Assembly: GCF_008806975.1 (NCBI RefSeq)
Contig: NZ_CP031728.1
Location: 3,431,501 to 3,495,500, forward strand
Direction of reading: 5' to 3'
Length of the DNA stretch: 64,000 nt
DNA from: Cellvibrio sp. KY-GH-1
GTDB taxonomy: Bacteria > Pseudomonadota > Gammaproteobacteria > Pseudomonadales > Cellvibrionaceae
Under the pieces are notes generated by a model that was not told where the DNA came from, made no database searches, and saw only the letters and a list, made by a program, of their open reading frames with translations. Made by a program: the position numbers and the translations under genes. Below, in pieces: positions 27,196 through 35,160 of the stretch; the stretch's first letter is position 1; each line of letters begins with the position of its first letter.

Positions 27196-28878
27196 ATGAA
27201 AAACCTGATCCCACGCAAGAACTCATTACTGAAGAAAACCGCCCTGGCTGCACTCACCGCCGCCATGGTTTCCCCTGCTTTTGCCGGATGGAGTGTGAGC
27301 GGAACCCAGATTTTGGACCCAAAGGGCAATAACTTTATCTATCGCGGTATAAACCACGCCCACGTTTGGTATCCGGACCGCACCACTCAAGCCCTGAAAG
27401 ACATAGCCGCTACTGGCGCCAACTCGGTGCGCGTAGTCCTGGCCAATGGCACTCAATGGACCCGTACCAGCGGCGCCACCGTGACCGACATCATCAATCA
27501 GTGCAAAACCAATAAACTGGTGTGCGTACTGGAAGTACACGATTCCACCGGTTTCGGCGAATCAGCCGCAGCGACCAATATCTCTAATGCCGCTAGCTAC
27601 TGGGCGAGCGCCGATATCAAAGCCGCAATCACCGGTCAGGAAGATTACGTAATCGTAAATATTGCCAATGAGCCCTACGGCAACAATACCTCCGCCTCCA
27701 CCTACACCAATGAAACCATCGCCGCCATCAAGACCATTCGCAACGCCGGTATTACTCACCAAATCATGGTAGACGCGCCGGCCTGGGGCCAGGATTGGCA
27801 GTACGTGATGCGCGACAACGCCGCCAGTATCTTCGCCGCTGACCCACTCAAAAACCTGGTGTTTTCGGTACATATGTACGAGGTGTACAACACGGCCGCG
27901 CGCGTACAGGAGTATTTTTCGACCTTCCGCGCCAAAGGCTACCCCTTGATTGTGGGTGAATTCGGTACAGAAAATAACGGCAACAACGTCGATGAAGCCT
28001 CGATTATGCAATATGCGCAGGATTTAGGAATCGGCTATATGGGCTGGAGTTGGAGCGGTAATGGCAGCTGCTGCGTACCACTGGATATCGCCAATAGCTG
28101 GAATGCCGGTTCACTCAGCACCTGGGGCAATTACCTGATCAACAGCACTAACGGGATTAAAGCGACTTCACGTCTGGCGACCCATTTCGGTGGCACTACC
28201 ACCAGCGCCTCCAGCAGTTCGCGTTCCAGCGTGACGCCGAGCAGTTCATCCGTGCCGTCGTCAATTCCGGCAACCAGTTCATCCAGCATTCGCGCCAGCA
28301 GCTCATCTTCGCTGAGCAACACCGGCGGCACCTGCAATTGGTACGGTACTCGATACCCAATTTGCGTGAATACACCGTCCGGTTGGGGTTGGGAAAATCA
28401 ACAAAGCTGTGTGGGGCGCACCAGTTGCGCGGCCCTGCCTGCCCCTTGGGGAATTGAAGGAGGAACAACTTCCAGCACCCCCTCGACCAGCAGCCGTAGC
28501 TCCAGCAGCACGCCCGCAACGTCCAGTAGCCGCAGCAGTAATGCTCCTTCGTCCAGCAGCACGAGCAGTGCGAGCAATAACGGGGGATTGAGCTGTACTT
28601 ATGTAGTTTCCAACTCCTGGGGTTCAGGTTTTACCGGTGCGATCCGCGTCACCAACGCCGGCACCAGCGCCAAATCCGGCTGGACTGCCAGTTGGCAATA
28701 TAGTGGGAGCAATCGCATCACCAGTACCTGGAATGCCACCCTGAGCGGCAGCAATCCCTACAGCGCTACTGGTGTTAGTTGGAACACCACCATTGTCGCA
28801 GGGCAAACGGTGGAATTCGGCTTCCAGGGCAATACCAATGGTGGCAGCGTAGAAATGCCAGCAGTGACATGTCGCTAA
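27196..28878 (+). CDS. Secreted GH5 (subfamily 8-like) endo-beta-1,4-mannanase with CBM10 and CBM2
   Basis: A 560-residue secreted enzyme that should cut beta-mannan. A signal peptide ends at SPAFA (residue 30). The GH5 domain spans 31-333: GINHAHVWY, VLEVHDSTG, VNIANEPYG with acid/base Glu159, HMYEVY, and VGEFG with nucleophile Glu255. These segments match the bacterial mannanase subfamily GH5_8 rather than cellulases. A Ser-rich linker leads to CBM10 (about 379-420, CNWYGTRYPICV...), another Ser-rich linker, and a C-terminal CBM2 (466-560) with three linearly spaced Trp for crystalline cellulose. The layout is typical of Cellvibrio plant-wall enzymes. The start follows AAGGA and begins a proper signal peptide; an upstream in-frame start at 27010 is rejected. 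Confidence 0.93.
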   Translation: MKNLIPRKNSLLKKTALAALTAAMVSPAFAGWSVSGTQILDPKGNNFIYRGINHAHVWYPDRTTQALKDIAATGANSVRVVLANGTQWTRTSGATVTDIINQCKTNKLVCVLEVHDSTGFGESAAATNISNAASYWASADIKAAITGQEDYVIVNIANEPYGNNTSASTYTNETIAAIKTIRNAGITHQIMVDAPAWGQDWQYVMRDNAASIFAADPLKNLVFSVHMYEVYNTAARVQEYFSTFRAKGYPLIVGEFGTENNGNNVDEASIMQYAQDLGIGYMGWSWSGNGSCCVPLDIANSWNAGSLSTWGNYLINSTNGIKATSRLATHFGGTTTSASSSSRSSVTPSSSSVPSSIPATSSSSIRASSSSSLSNTGGTCNWYGTRYPICVNTPSGWGWENQQSCVGRTSCAALPAPWGIEGGTTSSTPSTSSRSSSSTPATSSSRSSNAPSSSSTSSASNNGGLSCTYVVSNSWGSGFTGAIRVTNAGTSAKSGWTASWQYSGSNRITSTWNATLSGSNPYSATGVSWNTTIVAGQTVEFGFQGNTNGGSVEMPAVTCR

Positions 28879-28927
28879 CCCAATGAAAAAATTACGCCTG
28901 TGAAAAAAGAGGCGTTCCACTAAACAT

Positions 28928-28955
28928 AAAACCCCGCTTTTTACGGCGGGGTTTT
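28928..28955. terminator. Bidirectional terminator
   Basis: Stem ACCCCGC / GCGGGGT, extended by flanking A and T bases, between the convergent mannanase and CBM2-PKD genes. The T-rich tract follows on the right and A bases precede on the left. Confidence 0.85.
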
Positions 28956-28988
28956 ATTTTTTGCAGTAGGTTTTTCTGCGCGAACTAA

Positions 28989-31202
28989 TTATTCAACCAA
29001 TCGCAACGAACCAAACACACTCGCATCCTGATAGCCCAGGTTGTTTTTATGGCCCGGCGTATTCACCGAACCCATCATACTTTCGCGCTGCGGGCTGCCA
29101 TCATTATCGATGTAACAGGCCGAGAAACCCATCAACTTACCGCTGAATAGTTTAAGCGGGGTATTGGTTTTCCAATCGGCGTAATCCTCACCGTAGATGC
29201 GCACGCGCAACTCCCAGAGATGCTTGCTGCCGTTACTCACCAGGCGGCTGGTGACGTGATCATTCAGCAGTTTTGGTCCCGAGGTGGTGTAATCGACCAC
29301 ATCGCCATAGGTGCTGATGTGATAGGCCCAGGCACTGGTGTTGTAACCGTGTTGGCCGCCGTTTTTATTTTCGTCGATAAACAGTTCGACCGTGTCATCT
29401 TCCCAGTAGCGATCCAACGCATCGCGCACGCCGTCGTAAATGCGATCGTCAGTGACATCGAACAGCAGGTATAAGTAGTCTTCATCCCACAGGGCTTTAT
29501 AGCGGCCGCTGTAATCCTGCGCCGATGGATTGGATTGGGTACCCAGCCAGAACACATCAATCGGCGCCCAGGCAGCGCGCTCCCACACCGTATCAGCGCT
29601 GCCATCAATGACCGGGGCAGACGCTGCGCGCGGCGCATCATAGTGATTCGGCACGCTGCTGGCGCTGGAAGAACTGCGAACACTACTGCTAAACGCTGAT
29701 GAGCTCACCAACACATTACCGACCGTCACGGGAATGGTTTTCACGCCATTGCCAAAGTCACCGTAAGCCGTGAGCTTGATGTTGTAAGTGCCTGCTGCCG
29801 CATAGGTATGGGATTCCAATAAGCGACCACTGCCACGGCTGCTGGTTTGGCTGCTGCTGGTCTGAGCGGTATCACCAAAATCCCAGTCCAGCGCGCGCGC
29901 CTGATAGGACGTACGCGCATCCACCTTCACATTTAAACCGTCCACTGTGTAGGTAAAGTGTGCCGAGCCACCGGTATCCTGGAAGGCACCACATGGCAGG
30001 GCAGCAGAGCCTTGCACGGTGTCGGCAAGTTCCCCGTCGGATACGGTCAAGGTGACAGGGGTGGCGGGGCGAATTAGGCCACAATCATAAAACGATTGTT
30101 GGAGAGAGCCACTAAACTGCCCTTCACCAAAATCCCACAGATAGGTCAATCCACCAGTTTTTTCAGCATCGTATGAGGTGTTGGCATAAGCGATTATACG
30201 TTGGTTATCGCGCACGACATTGAGTACAGCAATCGGCGGCTTATTACTACCGGCACCCGTTAGTGTAATGAACTCCTGTGTTTCACTAATTGATGTGCCG
30301 TCATCCACTGAAACAGTAACCGGGTAAGTTCCCGGTGATTTGTAGGTGTACCAGACATCACCGTATAGAAAAGCACTGCCACTACCAAAAGCGATGGTGT
30401 AGCGCAGCTTATCCGCATCCTCGTCAGTGGATGCCAACGCGTTAGCACGCACAGTCAATCCATTTGCGGTTAACGTCAAACGCGCTACCGGGGGATGATT
30501 AACCCCTTTGGAACTGCTTGATCCTACCGAAGACACCGATGAGGGGCGCGAACTCGCGCTGGAAAAACTGGAATTCGAATTACCTGCACTGCCAGTCGAT
30601 CCTGCGGAAAAGCTGCTAACACTCCTGCTAGTCGACACACTGGAGTAGCTGCTGGTCGAAGGTGCACTGATAAATGGATTGCTGGTGGATGGACTACTGG
30701 TCGTCGGCATACTCGTGCTTGGACGGCTAGTCGTCGGTAAGCTGATCGCAGATCTGCTAGTCGACGGAATACTAGTCGTTGATGCGCTGGTAGATGGATT
30801 GCTCGTTGGTGATGAACAAAGACTACCATTCACAACCGGACGTGCCGCCGGCGAGTTGGCAACGCCTTTATTCCCCTGCACGCCAAACTCCACACTTTGA
30901 CCCGGATTAATCTGGTTATTCCAACCCACTCCAGTTGCGGTATAGGGGTTACTGCCACTGACGTTGGCATTCCATCCGCCGGTGCGGGTGGTGCCGTCAG
31001 AATAGGCCCAATTGACCGACCAATTGTTAATAGGTGAACTGGTGTCATTGGTGATGCGAATGGCGGCCACAAAACCGGTATTCCAATCGCTTTGCACGAT
31101 ATATTCGCAGCGCGCCGCAAAGCTGCTGGAGGCCTGAAGCGCTAAACCAGCAACCAGCAAAAATGCCGATTGCCGCAATCGTTTTTTAGTAGTGATTTTC
31201 AT
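28989..31202 (-). CDS. Secreted CBM2-PKD-CBM9-like carbohydrate-binding protein
   Basis: A 737-residue exported protein with no recognisable catalytic domain. Signal peptide to about residue 30 (SSSFAA); CBM2 at 31-131; a Ser/Thr/Pro-rich linker at 131-232; three PKD-like Ig folds at about 235-495 (two keep a WDFG motif); a short Ser linker; and a C-terminal CBM9/DOMON-like beta-sandwich at 525-737 (APVIDGSADTVWERA, YLYLLFDVTDD, DDTVELFID). CBM9-like domains of this kind bind sugar ends or cofactors such as heme. The protein probably binds cellulose and carries a redox or sugar-binding head, but its function is unproven. It converges on the mannanase gene and shares its terminator. GAGGGA precedes the ATG. 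Confidence 0.85.
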   Translation of the reverse strand: MKITTKKRLRQSAFLLVAGLALQASSSFAARCEYIVQSDWNTGFVAAIRITNDTSSPINNWSVNWAYSDGTTRTGGWNANVSGSNPYTATGVGWNNQINPGQSVEFGVQGNKGVANSPAARPVVNGSLCSSPTSNPSTSASTTSIPSTSRSAISLPTTSRPSTSMPTTSSPSTSNPFISAPSTSSYSSVSTSRSVSSFSAGSTGSAGNSNSSFSSASSRPSSVSSVGSSSSKGVNHPPVARLTLTANGLTVRANALASTDEDADKLRYTIAFGSGSAFLYGDVWYTYKSPGTYPVTVSVDDGTSISETQEFITLTGAGSNKPPIAVLNVVRDNQRIIAYANTSYDAEKTGGLTYLWDFGEGQFSGSLQQSFYDCGLIRPATPVTLTVSDGELADTVQGSAALPCGAFQDTGGSAHFTYTVDGLNVKVDARTSYQARALDWDFGDTAQTSSSQTSSRGSGRLLESHTYAAAGTYNIKLTAYGDFGNGVKTIPVTVGNVLVSSSAFSSSVRSSSSASSVPNHYDAPRAASAPVIDGSADTVWERAAWAPIDVFWLGTQSNPSAQDYSGRYKALWDEDYLYLLFDVTDDRIYDGVRDALDRYWEDDTVELFIDENKNGGQHGYNTSAWAYHISTYGDVVDYTTSGPKLLNDHVTSRLVSNGSKHLWELRVRIYGEDYADWKTNTPLKLFSGKLMGFSACYIDNDGSPQRESMMGSVNTPGHKNNLGYQDASVFGSLRLVE
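30507..30812 (-). repeat. Low-complexity Ser/Thr/Pro linker coding repeat
   Basis: Codes for residues 131-232 of the CBM2-PKD protein. Degenerate PSTS and PTTSRPSTS units recur about every 6-10 residues, giving imperfect DNA repeats around GTCG and GCTGGT. Such linkers join modules in secreted Cellvibrio enzymes and often vary in length between strains. Confidence 0.7.
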
Positions 31203-31349
31203 TGTTCCCTCGACGATAAATAAATTGAACGCTTGCCCGGGATGGGAAAAAGCGTCGCATTGTCGAGGGTAATGCGCCTCAAAGAAGTGCAGCAGTCACT
31301 ATTTACAAAATAATGGCGCTTAACTCAGATAAAGTTTACATTCGCATTT

Positions 31350-31369
31350 TTGGTAGCGATGATTACCAA
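31350..31369. promoter_or_regulatory. Inverted repeat TTGGTA-N8-TACCAA upstream of the CBM2-PKD gene
   Basis: Perfect 6-base arms with an 8-base spacer, 148 bases before the start codon. It may be an operator. No matching copy was seen near the mannanase, so shared control is not supported. Confidence 0.3.
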
Positions 31370-31449
31370 TGTTCAACCATAAAAACATACTATTTTTATC
31401 AGCCACGAACAAAAACAATCATTCGCAAGCAACAAATAACAAGCATCGA

Positions 31450-32190
31450 TCAAATCATTTTGAGCAAATCTTTTAAATCACTGACATGACGTCGGCTGAT
31501 CACCGGGCGCGTTTCAATATCGGACAGACGCACTTGATACTGCCCTTGCGCTGAGCGTTCAAGCGCCTCTATGTGCCTGATAGACACCAGCGAATTGCGA
31601 TGCACGCGCACAAAGCGTCCGGCAAATTCTTCCTCCAACTCCTTCAAGGTTTCATCGAGCAAATGTTCACCGTTGCGATGATAAACCGTCACGTATTTGT
31701 GATCAGCGAGGAAATAGCGCACATCGTCTACCGGAATTAACTCCACCCCGCGGCGGGTTTTGGCACTGATTTGTGTACGCTGGTTTTCCTTTTTGGGGAC
31801 AGGATTTTTTTGGGCGGCCACGCGCTGGATTTTGTTCAGCTTGGTAGCCTTTTCCAATACTTGCAAAAGCTGTTCAGCCTTTACCGGTTTAAGTAAATAG
31901 CCCACCGCGTTAGTGCCAAAGGCATCCAGCGCATACTGATCGTACGCAGTACAAAAAATTATCGCCGGGGGGTCTTCCAAGGCGGCAATATCGCGTGCGA
32001 GCGACAAGCCATCGCGCCCGGGCATTTGAATATCCAGCAGCACAATATCGGGATCATGGCCGGTGATCGCAGCCATCGCCTCTTCCGCGCCATCGGCTTC
32101 TGCAACAACAGAGAAGCCTTCAATCTTCTCCACCATGCGCACCAGTCGCTGCCGCGCCAGAGCTTCATCATCGACAATCAATACATCCAT
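31450..32190 (-). CDS. algR: AlgR-like LytTR response regulator
   Basis: A 246-residue response regulator. The N-terminal receiver begins MDVLIVDDE and keeps the phospho-acceptor Asp in DIVLLDIQMPG and Lys in GYLLKPV. The C-terminal LytTR DNA-binding domain runs from about 140 (GVELIPVDDVRYFLADHKYVT ... RFVRVHRNSLVS ... SRRHV). Similarity to Pseudomonas AlgR is visible along the whole length, and the gene order regulator-sensor-argH matches the Pseudomonas algR-algZ/fimS-argH locus. There AlgR controls alginate and type IV pili; the targets here are unknown. It lies 48 bases after the sensor gene, so the two form an operon. Confidence 0.88.
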   Translation of the reverse strand: MDVLIVDDEALARQRLVRMVEKIEGFSVVAEADGAEEAMAAITGHDPDIVLLDIQMPGRDGLSLARDIAALEDPPAIIFCTAYDQYALDAFGTNAVGYLLKPVKAEQLLQVLEKATKLNKIQRVAAQKNPVPKKENQRTQISAKTRRGVELIPVDDVRYFLADHKYVTVYHRNGEHLLDETLKELEEEFAGRFVRVHRNSLVSIRHIEALERSAQGQYQVRLSDIETRPVISRRHVSDLKDLLKMI

Positions 32191-32238
32191 AATTATTTTC
32201 TCTGCGGATGACTAAAAATGTATTTGCCGGCACAGCTC

Positions 32239-33336
32239 TCACACTGTTATCGGGCAAAAAATATAGGTCGTAAATACACCGTTTTCCGCACTGCTGGATA
32301 AGCGTGCGGCACCTCCGAAATGCGCCGTTAACCGGCGGCGAATATTATCCAATGCCATGCGATTATGGCGCTGGGAATGTTCGTGGTTTTGCGAATTTCG
32401 TTTTACCAGGACATAAGGGTTGCTAATGACGATACTCAGTTGCTTATCGTTTTGCGAAACCTTGATGGTAATTTTCCCGCCCTTGGGCATGGGCTCCACC
32501 CCGTGGAAGATCGCGTTCTCCACCAGTGGCTGCAACATCAAACTCGGAATTTTCACTTCACTAGTGTAGCTGCCGATTTGCCAATCCACCTGCAAGCGGC
32601 GCCCCAAGCGCAGTTGCTCAATCTCCAGATAGTGCTTGCATAAGGTCAGCTCGCGCTCAAGTGGAATGAGCGAAGGTTCTGCCAGGCTTGCGCGAAACAG
32701 TTCCGATAAATCTTCCACCACCCGCTCGGCGGTTTCCGGTTCAGTGCTGATCAGACTGGCTATTGAATTCATACTGTTAAATAAAAAATGCGGGCGAATA
32801 CGTGACTGCAACGCTTGAATACGGGCCTGCATTTCCGCTTGCTGTTGATTACGTAATTGCTGCTGCAGGTAGAGATAACGTAACAAAATACCCGAGAGGA
32901 TTGCCGCCAGCGCCAGATTGTCCACCAAGAGCCAATAATCCAAGCCCACCGGGCGCTCTACCACCAACACCAAATCACTAACACCATAAATTATCCATTG
33001 CCCCACCAGCGACAAGACCAAAGTAATTAGTAGTACTAATGCGTAACTTACACTCCCCGCCTTAATCTGGGTTTGACGAGCGAGCCAGAAGCGCATTCGG
33101 CAGAGTGCAATCGCACTGCACAAGACAATCCATTGCACTTGCACCGAAACCAAAGCCAATTTATCCCAATTGAAATTTCTCAGCCCCGAGGGTGCACTAA
33201 TGGTTAACAAAAGCGCTAACAGCTCTGCAACCAACACCAGCAGGAATACCGCCTGGCTATTGCATAAATCAGGCAGAAACGGCGTAAGCGGCTCGCGCAC
33301 TTCGGCACGGGTATTTTTGACCCTGGGTGCAGACAT
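32239..33336 (-). CDS. algZ: AlgZ/FimS-like sensor histidine kinase
   Basis: A 365-residue membrane sensor: four to six hydrophobic segments at about 30-165, then a His_kinase domain of LytS type (RIRPHFLFNSMNSIASL, with the phospho-acceptor His) and an HATPase domain (LQPLVENAIFHGVEP for the N box). The DNIRRRL segment and the C-terminal end match AlgZ/FimS. The start was set at the ATG with GAGGA 5 bases upstream; the frame opens 12 codons earlier. It is divergent from argH, as in Pseudomonas. Together with the AlgR-like regulator it probably senses an envelope or surface signal (known for the family, not seen here). Confidence 0.85.
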   Translation of the reverse strand: MSAPRVKNTRAEVREPLTPFLPDLCNSQAVFLLVLVAELLALLLTISAPSGLRNFNWDKLALVSVQVQWIVLCSAIALCRMRFWLARQTQIKAGSVSYALVLLITLVLSLVGQWIIYGVSDLVLVVERPVGLDYWLLVDNLALAAILSGILLRYLYLQQQLRNQQQAEMQARIQALQSRIRPHFLFNSMNSIASLISTEPETAERVVEDLSELFRASLAEPSLIPLERELTLCKHYLEIEQLRLGRRLQVDWQIGSYTSEVKIPSLMLQPLVENAIFHGVEPMPKGGKITIKVSQNDKQLSIVISNPYVLVKRNSQNHEHSQRHNRMALDNIRRRLTAHFGGAARLSSSAENGVFTTYIFCPITV

Positions 33337-33514
33337 AAATCCTCTGTGGTTTTTCCTCGAGTGGCCGATCACTGGCCCAACTTATTGGCAGTAGCTTGGG
33401 CTATAATGCCCGGCTTTGTGGCACCAGGGCAGTTTTCGCTACGCAAAAATGCGAATCTTAGCCTAGCTCCACCAACGAACTTCTTCATTATTCAAAGATT
33501 GTGGACCCTTCCTC

Positions 33515-34921
33515 ATGAGCCAGAACGACCAGCCAATCAAACCCTGGGGCGGCCGCTTCAGCGAAGCGACTGATGCATTTGTCGAGCGCTTTACCGCGTC
33601 TATCGGTTTTGATTACCGCCTCTATCACCACGATATCAACGGCTCTATCGCCCACGCCACTATGCTGGCGAAAGTCGGCGTGCTGTCTGAAGCCGAGCGC
33701 GACCAAATTATTGCTGGTCTGGAAGAGATACGCGCAGAAATCGTGGCCGGCAAATTTACCTGGTCGGTAAGCCTGGAAGATGTGCACATGAACATCGAAG
33801 CGCTGCTGACCCAACGTATTGGCATCACCGGTAAGAAACTTCATACCGGCCGCTCGCGCAACGATCAAGTGGCGACCGACATTCGTCTCTATATGCGCGA
33901 CGAAATCGACGCTATCGCTAAAGAGCTGACCCGCTTGCAACAGGGCATGCTGCAATTGGCCGACGCCAATACCGATACCATCATGCCCGGTTTCACCCAT
34001 TTGCAAACCGCCCAGCCAGTGACCTTCGGTCATCACATTCTGGCCTGGTTTGAAATGCTGCAACGCGACTACGGCCGCCTGCTGGACTGCCGCAAGCGTA
34101 TGAACTATTTGCCACTGGGCGCCGCTGCGCTGGCCGGCACGACATACCCGATCGATCGCGCCTACACCGCGCAACTGCTCGGTTTTGAAGCGCCGACGGA
34201 AAACTCGCTGGATTCCGTGAGCGACCGCGATTTCGCCATCGAATTCTGCGCTTTCGCCAGCATCCTGCTGACGCACATGTCGCGCATGAGCGAAGAGCTG
34301 GTGCTCTGGACTTCATCGCAGTTCAAATTTATCGACCTGCCCGACCGTTTCTGCACCGGCTCATCAATCATGCCGCAGAAGAAGAACCCCGACGTGCCCG
34401 AGCTGGTGCGCGGTAAAACCGGCCGCGTTAATGGCCATTTGATCGCGCTGCTGACCCTGATGAAATCCCAGCCACTGGCCTACAACAAAGACAACCAGGA
34501 AGACAAAGAACCGGTATTTGATGCAATCGATACCGTCAAAGACTGCCTGCGCGCCTTCGCGGATATGGTTCCTGCGATTCTGCCGCGCAAAGCCGAAATG
34601 TACGAAGCAGCCAAACGCGGCTTCTCAACCGCAACCGATTTGGCCGATTACCTGGTGCGTAAAGGCGTTCCCTTCCGCGACGCCCACGAGATTGTGGGCA
34701 AGTCAGTGGCTTACGGCGTGCAGACTAACAAAGATCTGTCCGAGATGAGTCTGGAAGAACTGCAACAGTTCTCTAGCGTGATTGAAGCCAATGTATTTGA
34801 AGTTCTGACGCTGGAGGGCTCGGTCGCTGCGCGCAATCACATTGGCGGTACCGCACCTGCACAAGTAAAAGCGGCCGTTGAGCGCGCGAAATCCAGCCTC
34901 GGTAACCGCACCACCGTTTAA
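33515..34921 (+). CDS. argH: Argininosuccinate lyase
   Basis: Splits argininosuccinate into arginine and fumarate, the last step of arginine synthesis, in the cytoplasm. The 468 residues match the usual length. The signature [12 protein letters not shown], with the catalytic Ser, is present near residue 284, and the N-terminal KPWGGRFSE is typical. [13 protein letters not shown] and TFTHLQ-like ([10 protein letters not shown]) segments match other active-site regions. A terminator follows. It is divergent from the algZ-algR pair. The ribosome binding site is weak, but the start agrees with the family N terminus. Confidence 0.97.
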   Translation: MSQNDQPIKPWGGRFSEATDAFVERFTASIGFDYRLYHHDINGSIAHATMLAKVGVLSEAERDQIIAGLEEIRAEIVAGKFTWSVSLEDVHMNIEALLTQRIGITGKKLHTGRSRNDQVATDIRLYMRDEIDAIAKELTRLQQGMLQLADANTDTIMPGFTHLQTAQPVTFGHHILAWFEMLQRDYGRLLDCRKRMNYLPLGAAALAGTTYPIDRAYTAQLLGFEAPTENSLDSVSDRDFAIEFCAFASILLTHMSRMSEELVLWTSSQFKFIDLPDRFCTGSSIMPQKKNPDVPELVRGKTGRVNGHLIALLTLMKSQPLAYNKDNQEDKEPVFDAIDTVKDCLRAFADMVPAILPRKAEMYEAAKRGFSTATDLADYLVRKGVPFRDAHEIVGKSVAYGVQTNKDLSEMSLEELQQFSSVIEANVFEVLTLEGSVAARNHIGGTAPAQVKAAVERAKSSLGNRTTV

Positions 34922-34944
34922 CCGCTCCACTAAATGTTCAAGTA

Positions 34945-34983
34945 AAAAATGCCGCCTCCTGTCATGGGAGAGCGGCATTTTTA
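34945..34983 (+). terminator. Rho-independent terminator of argH
   Basis: Stem AAAAATGCCGC / GCGGCATTTTT with an inner CTCC/GGAG pairing, 24 bases after the argH stop and ending in a T tract. Confidence 0.88.
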
Positions 34984-35160
34984 TTGCTTTGACTTTCATA
35001 GCACCCGAAAAGATTACGCGCCATTACAGTTCGTCCCCATTTGGCGCATTTTTCATTATTATTTCATCCATCCGCTGGTATTTGCATCGGAATGAACTAG
35101 GCTGAAGATTCGGCAGTCTATTTTTTCGCCAACACAATCACGAGGCGCACAATAAGGGAG

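Noticed and set aside
27562..28011. 149-codon open frame antisense to the mannanase
   Set aside because: It mirrors the conserved GH5 catalytic domain and has no ribosome binding site or known domain.
30507..30830. Repeats suggesting a CRISPR array
   Set aside because: They are degenerate coding repeats for a Ser/Thr linker, with no constant repeat or spacers.
33488..34276. 262-codon open frame antisense to argH
   Set aside because: argH is clearly real in the other direction; this is a codon-bias shadow with low-complexity content and no family match.
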